From contig SBLD01000010.1 in assembly GCA_004551485.1 (NCBI GenBank), positions 1 through 64,000 on the forward strand: a stretch of 64,000 nt of DNA, in the 5' to 3' direction. This document shows positions 35,435 to 46,325 of this stretch, piece by piece. Source of the DNA: Billgrantia azerbaijanica (lineage in GTDB: Bacteria; Pseudomonadota; Gammaproteobacteria; Pseudomonadales; Halomonadaceae). The translations under genes and the position numbers were made by a program. Numbering within the stretch: the first letter of the stretch is position 1; each line of letters opens with the position of its first letter. The notes beneath the pieces are model-generated. The model was not told where the DNA came from. It did not search any database and saw only the letters and a program-made list of their open reading frames with translations.

Positions 35435-35887
35435 TCAGGCGTTGGCGGCAGCCTGCAGGCAGGCGTCGCAGCGACCCAGCAGTTCGATGGTCTGACGATC
35501 GACCCGGAAGCCCAGCTCTCGCGCTCGGCGATCGAGCTGGCTGTTGACGTCGTCCAGATGCAGCTCCTCGACCCGTCCGCACTCTCGGCAGATCAGCAAC
35601 TGGAAGCCATGAGCGTGCTCGGGGCAGGGACAGGCGACGAAGGCATTGAGCGACTCGATGCGGTGCACCAGCCCCTGGTCGATGAGGAACTCGAGCGCCC
35701 GGTAGATGGTCGGCGGCCGCGCTGCGGCATGCTCGACGGCCAGGCGGTCGAGCAGCTCGTAGGCCTTCAGGCCGCCGCTGGCCCCGGCGATCATTTCGAG
35801 CACGCGACGCCGAATGGGCGTGAAGCGCACGCCGTGGCGTTGGCACTGTCGCTCCGCCTGCTCCAGCAGGCTGGGGGTATCGGTCAT
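35435..35887 (-). CDS. zur: Fur-family regulator, probably Zur
   Basis: 150-residue winged-helix metalloregulator. The N-terminal DNA-binding part includes RFTPIRRRVLEMI and RPPTIYRALEFLIDQGLVHRIES. The metal part has HAHGFQLLICRECGRVEEL and the final CDAC pair, giving the structural Cys4-type zinc site. The sequence resembles Zur more than Fur (short, with LLGRCDAC tail). It would repress zinc uptake genes at high zinc. The downstream hisI encodes a zinc enzyme. Confidence 0.85.
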   Translation of the reverse strand: MTDTPSLLEQAERQCQRHGVRFTPIRRRVLEMIAGASGGLKAYELLDRLAVEHAAARPPTIYRALEFLIDQGLVHRIESLNAFVACPCPEHAHGFQLLICRECGRVEELHLDDVNSQLDRRARELGFRVDRQTIELLGRCDACLQAAANA

Positions 35888-35921
35888 GGCGGGTCTACTG
35901 CGGCTTGAAACCGCCCCCATT

Positions 35922-36920
35922 CTACGCGCTGGCGGCGACCCCGGCCAGCGGGGCCGGCTCGCCGGCCGGCTGCAGCTCGCCGCGGCGGGCGAAGTGCTGC
36001 TGGGCAAAGGCGACGCGCGCCTCGACGCTCGCGCCATCGGGCTGACGCTCGATGAGGTCGAGACGGGCACGCAGTCCCTCGCCGTTGGCCATCTGGATGG
36101 CCAGGCCGGGGCGGGCGTTGAGCTCGAGCAGCATGGGGCCGCGGTCGCGATCGAGGACCATGTCGGTGCCCAGGTAACCGAGCCCGGTCATCTCGTAACA
36201 ACCGGCGGCCAGCACCAGCAGGGTGCGCCAATCGGGAATCGCCAGGCTGGCCAGTTCATGGCCGGTGTCCGGATGATCCTCGCGCGTGCGGTCGAACTGC
36301 ACGCCGCGCAGCGCCCGTCCCGAGGCGATGTCTAGCCCCACCCCGACGGCCCCCTGGTGCAGGTTGGCCTTGCCGTCCGAGGCCGCGGTGGAGAGGCGCA
36401 TCATGGCCATCACCGGATAGCCACGGAACACGATGACACGGATGTCGGGCACCCCTTCGTAGGTATAGGCCGAGAGGTACGGATCGAAGTTGATCAGCGC
36501 CTCGATCACTGCCACGTCCGGCGAACCACCCAGCGAATAGAGGCCGGAGAGGATGTTGGAGGCGTGGCGCTCGAGGTCGTCGAGCGACAGGGCCGTGCCG
36601 CTCGGCTTGATGTAGCGCCCCTCCTCGACGCGCTCGATCACCAGGATCCCCTTGCCGCCACTGCCCTTGGCCGGCTTGATCACGAACCCGCCATGGCCAT
36701 CCAGCATTTCGCGGATGTGCTTGACGCCGAACTGGGTGGTGACGGTGCCGATGAGCGCCGGCGTGGTGATCCCATGGCGCTCGGCAAGCAGCTTGGTCTT
36801 GAGCTTGTCATCCACCAGGGGGTAGAGCCGACGGTCGTTGTAGCGACCAATGTAACGGATGTTGCGGCGGTTCATGCCGATGATGCCGCGGCTGCGCAAT
36901 TGCTTCGGCAATGCCCACAT
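35922..36920 (-). CDS. RimK-like ATP-grasp ligase of an envelope operon
   Basis: 332-residue cytosolic ATP-grasp enzyme annotated in relatives as alpha-L-glutamate ligase-like. ATP-grasp blocks are GGFVIKPAKGSGGKGILVI (lysine and glycine loop), IRVIVFRGYPVMAMMRL and the Mg2+ site in LELNARPGL. It should form an amide or peptide-like bond using an amino acid; the substrate is unknown. It is the last gene of a three-gene operon, 4 nt after the transglutaminase-like membrane protein. Published genomic analyses place this trio among predicted amidoligase systems. Confidence 0.82.
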   Translation of the reverse strand: MWALPKQLRSRGIIGMNRRNIRYIGRYNDRRLYPLVDDKLKTKLLAERHGITTPALIGTVTTQFGVKHIREMLDGHGGFVIKPAKGSGGKGILVIERVEEGRYIKPSGTALSLDDLERHASNILSGLYSLGGSPDVAVIEALINFDPYLSAYTYEGVPDIRVIVFRGYPVMAMMRLSTAASDGKANLHQGAVGVGLDIASGRALRGVQFDRTREDHPDTGHELASLAIPDWRTLLVLAAGCYEMTGLGYLGTDMVLDRDRGPMLLELNARPGLAIQMANGEGLRARLDLIERQPDGASVEARVAFAQQHFARRGELQPAGEPAPLAGVAASA

Positions 36921-36924
36921 GGTG

Positions 36925-38430
36925 TCAATCCTCGGTGACTGGCTTGAAGCGCCGCAGCTCGAGCAGTCGATAGCCGGTATAGTTGCCGAGCAGCAGGATC
37001 AGTGCCATGAGTATCAGCTGAACCCCCAGGAAATTGAAGGTGATGTGGCGAATCCAGGGGTTGTTCATGGCGAGGTAGGCGAGCACCGCGGTGAGCAGGC
37101 TGCCGCTCCCCTGGATGAGCACCTCCTTGGGGCCTTCCTCCTCCCAGAGGATCGACATCCGCTCGATGGTCCAGGCGAGGATGATCATGGGGAAGAAGGT
37201 GATGGTCAGGCCGGCATTGAGCCCCACGCGGTAGGAGAGCACGGAGAAGATCGAGATGATGGCGATCACCGTGATGATGACCGCCGAGACCCGAGCCACC
37301 AGCAACAGGTTGAGGTAGGAAAGGTAGTTGCGGATCACCAGGCCCACCGAGACGACCAGCAGGAAGCCGATGAGGCCGGTGGGCAGCGTGGTCTGGATGA
37401 AGGCGAGGGCGATCAGCACCGGCATGAAGGTGCCGGAGGTCTTCACCCCCACCAGCACGCGCAGCAGCACCACGACCAGGGCGCCGATGGGGATCAGCAG
37501 GATGGTCTGGAAAATCGCCTGCTCCTCGAGCGGCAGGCTGTGAATCGAGAAATTGAGCAGGGTATCGTCGGCCAGTTCGTTGCGCACCGCCGCGGAGGCA
37601 GGCTGATTGTGCGTGATCATCGAGAAGCTGACCCGCGAGTTGGTACCGCCCAGCACCTCGAGCACGGCGCGGCCGCCGGTCTCCCACAGCAGCAGGTTGT
37701 CGGGGCGCCCCTGCTCGCCGCTGACCGGGTGGAAGAGGTCCCAGGTCTGCTCGTCCTGGAAGACCTGGATCCACGAGGTCAGGCTCTGGCGACGACGCCC
37801 GTCCTCGAGCAGCAGTCCACTCACCTCACGGGCCCGCACGCCCGCCTGGTTGAGTAGGCGAACCAGCAGGGGCGTGCGCTCGAACTGGGTCAACAGCAGG
37901 CGCGCGTTCTCGCCCTGGCGCTCCTCGGTGAAGTCGCGAATCAGCTCGCGGGCGAAGGTGTAGGGATCGGCGCTGCGCGCCCAGGCGCGCTCGATCACCT
38001 GGGCGGCGGCGGTGTCGTAGGGGCTCTCCCAGGTGCTGTCACGCAGCGGAGGGAGTGGCACGTCCTGCTGGCGGTCGTTGTCGGTGACCAAGAGGCGGAC
38101 GGAGTAGTAGAGCTGCTGGCTGCCGGCCGCGTCGCGGGTCGACCACTGGGCGCGGCGGCCGCGCTCGTCCTGCAGGAACGACAGGCCATAGCCAGGCGAT
38201 GCCGTGTTCTCGGTGAGGATGCGGTAGCCGCGCTGGTGGGTCGGCAGGGCGAGGTCCACCTTCACCGGGTCGCCAAGAGCAGTGAAATCGACGACGGCTT
38301 CCACCTCCCACACCTGGCGCTGCTCGCCGGGGGTCCAGGGCACTTCGAACTGGACATGTCGATGCACGCTCAGGCCGATACCCAGCGCCATCAGCAGTCC
38401 CACGATCAGATAGAAGGGCTTTCGTGACAT
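36925..38430 (-). CDS. Inactive transglutaminase fused to seven membrane helices
   Basis: 501 residues. A single N-terminal helix (5-22) is followed by a periplasmic domain of about 280 residues with a transglutaminase-like fold (VRLLNQAGVRAREVSGLLLEDG; SWIQVFQDEQTWDLFHPVSG). The expected catalytic Cys, His and Asp are not visible: HAWVEV becomes TSWIQV and FDPT becomes FHPV. From about residue 305 come seven hydrophobic helices (AIFQTILLIPIGALVVVLL onward). This fits the known Transglut_i_TM plus 7TM family. The dead enzyme domain may bind a peptide ligand outside. Flanked by a retropepsin lipoprotein and an ATP-grasp ligase. Confidence 0.85.
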   Translation of the reverse strand: MSRKPFYLIVGLLMALGIGLSVHRHVQFEVPWTPGEQRQVWEVEAVVDFTALGDPVKVDLALPTHQRGYRILTENTASPGYGLSFLQDERGRRAQWSTRDAAGSQQLYYSVRLLVTDNDRQQDVPLPPLRDSTWESPYDTAAAQVIERAWARSADPYTFARELIRDFTEERQGENARLLLTQFERTPLLVRLLNQAGVRAREVSGLLLEDGRRRQSLTSWIQVFQDEQTWDLFHPVSGEQGRPDNLLLWETGGRAVLEVLGGTNSRVSFSMITHNQPASAAVRNELADDTLLNFSIHSLPLEEQAIFQTILLIPIGALVVVLLRVLVGVKTSGTFMPVLIALAFIQTTLPTGLIGFLLVVSVGLVIRNYLSYLNLLLVARVSAVIITVIAIISIFSVLSYRVGLNAGLTITFFPMIILAWTIERMSILWEEEGPKEVLIQGSGSLLTAVLAYLAMNNPWIRHITFNFLGVQLILMALILLLGNYTGYRLLELRRFKPVTED

Positions 38431-38481
38431 GAATCTTCCTTGCAGGGGCAGGGCAAAGAGGCTGCGAGAGTAGCGAAAGGA

Positions 38482-39315
38482 TCAGCCCTCTTCACCGCCA
38501 GGTTCGTCGCCTTCGTCCTCGGCCGGACGGCCGCTGGGAAACTCCGGGCGCGGGTGCAGATAGGATTCGGCGACGTCGATGAGCGCCAGATCCATCAGGA
38601 AGCGCCGACCGAGCAGCACGGGATAGTCGGGGTGGGTACGGTCGGCAAGGATGAACTCCACCGATTGCTGGATCGGCCCGAGCGTCATCAGCAGGCTCAC
38701 CACCGGGCGAGAGTCCTGGCCGTCGGCCTGCGAGACACGCACCTGGCGTGCGACCGGCGCCTCGATCCATTCCTCGCGGACCGCGTCGACGGCCACGTCC
38801 TCATCGCTCAGCCCGAGCTTGAAGCGCACCCAGTCCTCGCCGTCGCGTTCGAAGCGTGTCACTTCCCTGGCAGACAGGGACGAGGTGTTGGCCCCGGAAT
38901 CGATCCGTGCTCGCAGGTAGGTGCCGATGTCGGACAGGCCGACCCACTCGGCGCGACCGACCAGTGCCTTGCCGTCGAGCGGATCGCCGTCGGCCTCCCG
39001 ACACTCGTTGGTGACCACGACCGTTTCCTCGCCCCGGCGAGGCAGGGCGCCGATATCACGGCGTAGGCGCTGCACCAGCTCGCCGACGTCACGGATGTCA
39101 TCCGAGAGATTGACATGACGCCCATCGAGGCTCTCCAGGCGCGCATCGAGACGATCGCAGCGCGCCTCCAGGCTCTGCTCGAGGTGAGCCATACCGGCAT
39201 TGAAGTCATCGGGGGTCAATCTCGGCTCCGGCTCTGACTGCGTACCTGGCACGAACGCGCAGCCTGACAGCAGGGACACCAGCAACCAGGTTGCGATCAG
39301 CGGAGTCGGGCGCAT
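38482..39315 (-). CDS. Retropepsin-like lipoprotein (Zn_protease PF05618 family)
   Basis: 277 residues. Lipoprotein signal with lipobox LLSGC (Cys19), then a short coiled coil (about 35-90). From about 110 comes an aspartyl-protease-like domain whose active loop is ARIDSGANTSSLSA (Asp139-Ser140-Gly141). LLGRRFLMDLALIDV is the second family block. The family name, putative ATP-dependent zinc protease, is misleading, since the fold is retropepsin-like. It should face the periplasm. First gene of the operon with the transglutaminase-like and ATP-grasp genes, with a promoter at 39394-39423. Confidence 0.82.
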   Translation of the reverse strand: MRPTPLIATWLLVSLLSGCAFVPGTQSEPEPRLTPDDFNAGMAHLEQSLEARCDRLDARLESLDGRHVNLSDDIRDVGELVQRLRRDIGALPRRGEETVVVTNECREADGDPLDGKALVGRAEWVGLSDIGTYLRARIDSGANTSSLSAREVTRFERDGEDWVRFKLGLSDEDVAVDAVREEWIEAPVARQVRVSQADGQDSRPVVSLLMTLGPIQQSVEFILADRTHPDYPVLLGRRFLMDLALIDVAESYLHPRPEFPSGRPAEDEGDEPGGEEG

Positions 39316-39393
39316 GAACAAGGAAACCTCTGGATGGAACGGAAGCGGAGAGAGGGCCAGACGGACAGGACGGGTGTCAATACATGCCGCGTA

Positions 39394-39423
39394 ATGATAC
39401 GGAGTCGACGGTAAGCTTGTCCA
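39394..39423 (-). promoter_or_regulatory. Candidate promoter of the retropepsin operon
   Basis: On the minus strand TGGACA (39418-39423) and TATCAT (39394-39399) with an 18-nt spacer form a good sigma-70 promoter, 79 nt before the lipoprotein start. Further upstream, CATAAT (39457-39462) and ATTATG (39467-39472) form an AT-rich dyad that could bind a regulator. The 309-bp gap between this gene and ectC otherwise holds only the ect hairpin. Confidence 0.5.
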
Positions 39424-39565
39424 CGCCAGTGAGAGGCACCGCCATGGAGCATTTAACATAATATACATTATGCGAACACGAACATGCCCCGGACTCTGCA
39501 GTGCCGTTGGCCAGCCAAGTTGCTGCGTGCACTCGGCAACCACATTCCCTGGCAGCCGATGCACG

Positions 39566-39596
39566 GCACCCCGAACCGCCAAGCGGTTCGGGGTGC
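39566..39596 (-). terminator. ectABC terminator hairpin
   Basis: GCACCCCGAACCGC (39566-39579) pairs with GCGGTTCGGGGTGC (39583-39596), a 14-bp stem 29 nt after the ectC stop. It lacks a T-run on either strand, yet is the only plausible terminator of the ect operon. Confidence 0.65.
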
Positions 39597-39624
39597 GTCT
39601 GGATATGGCATGATGCGCGACGAC

Positions 39625-40041
39625 TCACAGCGGCTTGCTGTCGTCGGCCTCCTCGTCGGCTGGTGCATAGGAACCGTCCGCGCGATGCACTTCCTTGCCG
39701 GTCAGGCCCGGGGTGAACACGCAGGCCAGGTGCATGGTCTTGGTCGCCCGCAGCAGGTGCTCGTCATGCTGATCGAGGATGTAGATGTCGCCCGGCTTGA
39801 TCGGCCAGATCTTGCCGTCCGCCAGGGTCTCGACCTCGCCTTCACCCTCGATGCAGTAGACCGACTCGAAGTGGTTCTTGTAGTGGATATGGGTCTCGGT
39901 GCCGGCATAGATGCGGGTGATATGAAACGAGCACTCGCCGCCGTCGTCGGCCAGCACCAGGCGAGTGCTGTCCCAGTTGCCGTTCTCGGCCTTTACCAGG
40001 CGCTCGGTCTGCCGCGCTTCTTCCAGGTTGCGAACGATCAT
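39625..40041 (-). CDS. ectC: L-ectoine synthase
   Basis: 138-residue cupin enzyme that cyclises N-gamma-acetyl-2,4-diaminobutyrate to ectoine, the main osmolyte of halophiles. The sequence begins [16 protein letters not shown] and carries [22 protein letters not shown] and the metal-binding cupin part through [19 protein letters not shown]. From memory it is extremely close to Halomonas elongata EctC. Third gene of ectABC, 99 nt after ectB. No ectD hydroxylase follows. Confidence 0.98.
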   Translation of the reverse strand: MIVRNLEEARQTERLVKAENGNWDSTRLVLADDGGECSFHITRIYAGTETHIHYKNHFESVYCIEGEGEVETLADGKIWPIKPGDIYILDQHDEHLLRATKTMHLACVFTPGLTGKEVHRADGSYAPADEEADDSKPL

Positions 40042-40100
40042 GGATGAACTCCGTGTATTGGGTGACGGGCCGGACAGCGAGTCGCCCGACCGATGACCGG

Positions 40101-40126
40101 CCCCCGCGCCGAGGATGGCGCGGGGG
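40101..40126 (-). other. Stem-loop in the ectB-ectC spacer
   Basis: CCCCCGCGCC (40101-40110) pairs with GGCGCGGGGG(G) (40117-40126), a 10-bp GC stem in the 99-nt ectB-ectC gap. It may stabilise or attenuate the message and so set the EctC:EctB ratio. No RpoN-type promoter was seen here. Confidence 0.5.
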
Positions 40127-40140
40127 GTCTCCGCAGGCTA

Positions 40141-42077
<1,937 letters not shown>

Positions 42078-42109
42078 GGTTAGGCTTCGCTGTAGCGATG
42101 TCGATCGAC

Positions 42110-42137
42110 ATGATAGCAGGGCTTATCAGCAAATCAA
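42110..42137 (-). promoter_or_regulatory. Candidate ectA promoter
   Basis: On the minus strand TTGATT (42132-42137) and TATCAT (42110-42115) with a 16-nt spacer form a sigma-70-like promoter about 33 nt before ectA. H. elongata ectA is known to have sigma-70 and sigma-38 promoters. Salt control cannot be read from the sequence. The rest of the 241-bp gap to gor holds the gor terminator. Confidence 0.55.
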
Positions 42138-42265
42138 AATGGCCATTATGACTCATGCAATATTCCATAACGCCAGATTATGGAAGTTCCCGCGCCCTGC
42201 CGGACTGCTCCCAGTCTAGTCCGGATGTGGCCTCAAGTGCCGCCCCCTAACCGGGCACCAAACGA

Positions 42266-42295
42266 CGGCGGGCCACCCGCCCGGGTGGCCCGCCG
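42266..42295 (-). terminator. gor terminator
   Basis: CGGCGGGCCACCCG (42266-42279) pairs with CGGGTGGCCCGCCG (42282-42295), a 14-bp stem 23 nt after the gor stop. On the minus strand TCGTTTGG follows, a weak U-tract. It insulates gor from the ect promoter. Confidence 0.7.
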
Positions 42296-42318
42296 CGCTG
42301 GGCAACACGGGGAAGCCT

Positions 42319-43680
42319 TCAACGCCGGCTGGGGGTGCGCAGCGTCACGAACTCCTCGGCACCGGTCGGGTGGATGCCCACGGTGGCATCGAAGTCGGCC
42401 TTGGTCAGCCCGGCGCGCACGGCGATAGCGATGCCCTGGATGATCTCCCCGGCCTCCTCGCCGACCATGTGGGCGCCGACCACCACATCGCTGGCGTCAT
42501 CCACGACGAGCTTCATCAGGCAGCGCTCCGGGCTGCCGGAGAGGGTGTGCTTGAGCGGGCGAAAGTCCGTGCGGTAGACGCGAATGGCGCCCAGCCGCTC
42601 GCGGGCGACCTCTTCCGAGAGCCCCACCGTGGCGATGTTGGGATGACAGAACACGGCCGTGGGAATCCTCTCGTAGTCGAGCGGGGCGGGCGCGGTGTCG
42701 CCGAAGTGGTGCTGCACCAGTTGCATCGCCTCGGCCAGCGCCACCGGGGTCAGCTCCGGCCCGCCGCTCACGTCGCCCAGCGCCAGGATGGAGGGCACCG
42801 AGGTCTCGTGGCGCTCGTTGACGCGCAGGTGGCCGCTCTCGGTGAGCTCGACGCCCAGCGCCTCCAGGCCCAGCTCCGTCAGGTGCGGCCGGCGACCGGT
42901 GGCGGCCAGCACGGCATCGACCTCCAGCCGCTCGCCGCTGGTCAGGGTCACCGCGAGGCCATCCTCTGCCTGATCGATACGCTCGATATTGGCCTCGAAA
43001 TGCAGCTGCACGCCCTTCTTGGCCATCTCGTCGCGGGTGAACTCGCGCACCTCCCGGTCGAAGCCGCGCAGGAAGAGGTCGCGGCGGTAGACCAGGTGGG
43101 TCTGACTGCCCAGGCCATTGAAGATGCCGGCGAACTCCACGGCGATATAGCCGCCGCCGAGCACCAGGAAGCGCTCGGGGAAGCGCGCCAGGTCGAACAC
43201 CTCGTTCGAGGTGACCACGTGTTCATTGCCCGGGAAGTCGGGCACCCAGGGCCAGCCGCCCACCGCTATCAGGATCTTCTCGGCGCTGAGACGCTCGCCG
43301 GCCACCTCAACGTGGTGCGCGTCCATCACGCGGGCCCGGCCGGTGATCAGCCGCACGCCGGCCTCATCGAGCAAACGCTCGTAGATGGCGTTGAGGCGCT
43401 TGATCTCGCTGACCTTGTTGTCGCGCAGCGTGGCCCAGTCGAAACGCGGCGCCGCGGGCAGCGTCCAGCCGAAGCCGGCGCTGTCGTCGAAGGCGTCATG
43501 GAAATGGGCCGCATAGGAGTAGAGCTTCTTGGGTACGCAGCCCACGTTGACGCAGGTACCGCCCAGGTAGCGCTCCTCGGCCACGGCCACCCGCGCGCCC
43601 AGGGCGGCCGCCGTGCGCGCCGCCCGCACCCCGCCGGAGCCGGCACCGATGACGAAGAGGTCGTAGTCGAAGTCTGACAC
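42319..43680 (-). CDS. gor: Glutathione-disulfide reductase
   Basis: 453-residue flavoprotein that keeps glutathione reduced with NADPH. FAD motif [14 protein letters not shown], redox disulfide Cys43-Cys48 in [18 protein letters not shown] motif [17 protein letters not shown] and the C-terminal dimer motif [16 protein letters not shown] with the catalytic His-Glu. The start is GTG 43680 because AAGGAG lies six nt upstream. Monocistronic, divergent from carbonic anhydrase. Confidence 0.96.
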   Translation of the reverse strand: MSDFDYDLFVIGAGSGGVRAARTAAALGARVAVAEERYLGGTCVNVGCVPKKLYSYAAHFHDAFDDSAGFGWTLPAAPRFDWATLRDNKVSEIKRLNAIYERLLDEAGVRLITGRARVMDAHHVEVAGERLSAEKILIAVGGWPWVPDFPGNEHVVTSNEVFDLARFPERFLVLGGGYIAVEFAGIFNGLGSQTHLVYRRDLFLRGFDREVREFTRDEMAKKGVQLHFEANIERIDQAEDGLAVTLTSGERLEVDAVLAATGRRPHLTELGLEALGVELTESGHLRVNERHETSVPSILALGDVSGGPELTPVALAEAMQLVQHHFGDTAPAPLDYERIPTAVFCHPNIATVGLSEEVARERLGAIRVYRTDFRPLKHTLSGSPERCLMKLVVDDASDVVVGAHMVGEEAGEIIQGIAIAVRAGLTKADFDATVGIHPTGAEEFVTLRTPSRR

Positions 43681-43836
43681 GGCAGTCTCCTTGCTGGTGA
43701 CATGGGGACCCGAGAGGGCCCCACCGGATGGCGCGATGATAGCAGCCCCGCCGCACCCTCGGGAGGGCGCGGTTGACGCAGCCACCACCCGGGGTTACAA
43801 GGGCCACCCTACCGGTCGCCAACAGGAACTGCCGAG

Positions 43837-44490
43837 ATGAAGCAGGAAATCGCCGCCCTTCTCGACAACAACCGCATCTGGTCCGAGCGCATGCACCAGG
43901 AGGACCCGGACTTCTTCGCCCGCCTCTCCCGCCAGCAGAACCCCGACTACCTGTGGATCGGCTGCTCCGACAGCCGCGTGCCGGCCAACCAGATCATCTC
44001 GCTGCCCCCCGGCGAGGTCTTCGTGCATCGCAACGTCGCCAATCTCGTGCACCACAACGACCTCAACGCCCTGTCGGTACTGCAGTACGCCGTGGATGTG
44101 CTCGAGGTGCGGCACATCATGGTCGTCGGCCATTACGGCTGCGGCGGCGTGAGGGCCGCGGTCGCCGGCGGCGACAACGGCATGGTCGATCTCTGGCTGC
44201 ATTCGGTGCGCGAGCTCCACAACCAGCACCGCCATGAGCTGGCCGCGCTGTCGCAGGACGAGCAGGTGGACCGCATGTGCGAGCTGAACGTCAAGGCCCA
44301 GGTCATGAACCTGTGCCACAACAAGATCATCCAGCACGCCTGGCAGCGCAGTCAGCCGTTGGCCGTCCATGGTTGGATCTACGGACTAGACGATGGTCGC
44401 ATTCGCGACCTCGACTGCAGCGTCCTGGGACTCGACCAGGTGGCCACGCTGTACCGCATCGACCGCCTGACGGCGCCGTCCGGCGACTGA
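43837..44490 (+). CDS. can: Beta-class carbonic anhydrase
   Basis: 217-residue enzyme interconverting CO2 and bicarbonate. Zinc ligands are Cys43, His99 and Cys102, with the Asp45-Arg47 dyad (WIGCSDSR; VGHYGCGG). The length and spacing match E. coli Can. Provides bicarbonate for carboxylases. It stands alone between gor and the peptide importer, with a conserved clade II beta-CA layout. Confidence 0.95.
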   Translation: MKQEIAALLDNNRIWSERMHQEDPDFFARLSRQQNPDYLWIGCSDSRVPANQIISLPPGEVFVHRNVANLVHHNDLNALSVLQYAVDVLEVRHIMVVGHYGCGGVRAAVAGGDNGMVDLWLHSVRELHNQHRHELAALSQDEQVDRMCELNVKAQVMNLCHNKIIQHAWQRSQPLAVHGWIYGLDDGRIRDLDCSVLGLDQVATLYRIDRLTAPSGD

Positions 44491-44577
44491 TCGCCCCTCC
44501 GGGGCCCCATCGCGCTATTCGCCTTGCGCATGGCGCCTGTCGGAATTTCGATTGTCCTCTTCCCGAGCGGGTCACTA

Positions 44578-44628
44578 TGTTGGCGAGCGTACCACGCAGG
44601 CGCGGCCGGAGGGGCCGCACGCCAACAA
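44578..44628 (+). promoter_or_regulatory. Long stem-loop in the leader of the importer operon
   Basis: TGTTGGCG (44578-44585) pairs with CGCCAACA (44621-44628), and inside it GCGGCC (44603-44608) pairs with GGCCGC (44614-44619). It lies 22 nt before the binding-protein start, so it could affect the leader of that mRNA or end can transcription. Confidence 0.4.
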
Positions 44629-44650
44629 CAACCCGACAAGGGAACGACGC

Positions 44651-46228
44651 ATGACGTTCAAGAAGACCCTGCTGGCCGGCATGATCGGTGCCACCATGAC
44701 CGGCGCGGCGCTGCTGCCGGCCGTGGCCGGCGCCGAAACCACCCTGCGCATGGCCTACGACGCCGATCCGGTCTCGCTCGACATCCACGAGCAGCTCTCC
44801 GGCGGCATCCTGCAGCTCTCCCACATGACCCACGACCCGCTGGTCCGCTGGACGGACGGTCTCGACTTCGAGCCGCGCCTGGCCACCGCCTGGGAACAGG
44901 TCGACGACACCACCATGCGCATGACCCTGCGCGAAGGCGTCAACTTCCACAGCGGCAACGCCTTCACCGCCGAGGACGTGGTATGGACGGTAAACCGCCT
45001 CAAGATGAGCCCCGATTTCCGGGCGATCTTCACCCCCATCGCCAGCGTGACCGCACTCGACGACCACACCGTCGAATTCAAGACCACCAAGCCCTACCCG
45101 CTGCTGCTCAACCTGGCCACCTACGTCTTCCCCATGGACAGCCAGTTCTACACGGGCACCGATGCGGACGGCGACCCCAAGGATGAGATCGTCAAGAACG
45201 GCAACTCCTTCGCTTCGCGCCACGTTTCCGGTACCGGCCCCTACACCGTCACCGAGCGCCAGCAGGGTGTGCGTGTCGAATTCGCCCGCAATACCGACTA
45301 CTGGGACAGCGACTCCCCGGGCAACGTCGATAACATCGTGCTCACGCCAATCAGCGAGAACGCCACCCGCGTGGCCGCCCTGCTCTCCGGCGACGTGGAC
45401 TTCATCGCCCCGGTGCCGCCCAACGACCTGGAGCGGGTCCGCGAGAGCGACACTGCCGAGCTGGTCACCATGTCGGGCACCCGCATCATCCTCCTGCACA
45501 TGAACCAGGAGCGCGTCGAGGCCTTCCAGGACCCCCGCGTGCGCCGGGCCTTCGCCTACGCCATCAACCAGGAAGGCATCGCCGACCGCCTGATGAAGGG
45601 CTTTGCCACCCCGGCCGCCCAGTTCTCGCCGGCGGGCTATGCCGGCCACGTCGACAGCCTCGAGCCGCGCTACGACCTGGAGAAAGCCAAGGCGCTGATG
45701 GCCGAGGCCGGCTACGCCGACGGCTTCGAAATCACCATGATGGCGCCCAACAACCGCTACGTGAACGATGCCAAGATCGCCCAGGCGGTCGCCGCCATGC
45801 TGGCACGCATCAACGTCACGGTGGACCTCAAGACCCTGCCCAAGGCGCAGTACTGGGGCGAGTACGACGATCGCGCTGCCGACATGATGATGATCGGCTG
45901 GCACGCCGACACCGAGGACAGCGCCAACTTCCACGAGTACCTGACCGCCTGCCCCGACCCGGGCACCGGCGCCGGCCAGTACAACGCCGGCAACTACTGC
46001 AACCCGGAACTCGACATGCTGGTTGCCGAGGCGAACCTCGAGGTCGACCTGGCGAAGCGTGCCGAGATGCTCAAGCGCCTCGAGCAGACGCTCTTCGATG
46101 AGGCCGCCTTCGTGCCGCTGCACTGGCAGGACCTCGCCTGGGCCGCCGCGCCGAACGTCGCCATCGAGCCAGTCCTCAACGTGATGAACTTCCCCTATCT
46201 CGGGGACCTGGTCATCGACGCCGAGTGA
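44651..46228 (+). CDS. Dipeptide-type ABC importer, periplasmic binding protein
   Basis: 525-residue family 5 solute-binding protein. A signal peptide (residues 1-27, ending VAGAET) precedes the mature domain. LATAWEQVDDTTMRMTLREGVNFHSGNAFTAEDVV is the family signature region, represented by FHSGNAFTAEDVVW. The C-terminal HWQDLAWAA block is typical. It captures a peptide or related solute in the periplasm for the two permeases and two ATPases that follow. Relatives carry dipeptides, glutathione, nickel or opines. Hairpins after it should raise its level over the permeases. Confidence 0.9.
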   Translation: MTFKKTLLAGMIGATMTGAALLPAVAGAETTLRMAYDADPVSLDIHEQLSGGILQLSHMTHDPLVRWTDGLDFEPRLATAWEQVDDTTMRMTLREGVNFHSGNAFTAEDVVWTVNRLKMSPDFRAIFTPIASVTALDDHTVEFKTTKPYPLLLNLATYVFPMDSQFYTGTDADGDPKDEIVKNGNSFASRHVSGTGPYTVTERQQGVRVEFARNTDYWDSDSPGNVDNIVLTPISENATRVAALLSGDVDFIAPVPPNDLERVRESDTAELVTMSGTRIILLHMNQERVEAFQDPRVRRAFAYAINQEGIADRLMKGFATPAAQFSPAGYAGHVDSLEPRYDLEKAKALMAEAGYADGFEITMMAPNNRYVNDAKIAQAVAAMLARINVTVDLKTLPKAQYWGEYDDRAADMMMIGWHADTEDSANFHEYLTACPDPGTGAGQYNAGNYCNPELDMLVAEANLEVDLAKRAEMLKRLEQTLFDEAAFVPLHWQDLAWAAAPNVAIEPVLNVMNFPYLGDLVIDAE

Positions 46229-46235
46229 TCCCCCC

Positions 46236-46300
46236 GCCGGCCCGCGGGCCGGCACCCCATGAACCCGATCCGGTGGCGCGCCCCAGGCGGGCGTGCCACC
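46236..46300 (+). other. Two stem-loops between binding-protein and permease genes
   Basis: GCCGGCCCGCGGGCCGGC (46236-46253) is a perfect 9-bp inverted repeat. GGTGGC (46272-46277) pairs with GCCACC (46295-46300) around a GC inner stem. RNA hairpins here commonly protect the binding-protein message and reduce read-through, giving an excess of binding protein over permease. Confidence 0.65.
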
Positions 46301-46325
46301 CTGCGTTGCCCACAGGACGCCACCC

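Noticed and set aside
40042-40140. RpoN promoter before ectC, as reported in Halomonas elongata
   Set aside because: No TGGCAC-N5-TTGC type match was found in the ectB-ectC gap; only a stem-loop is present.
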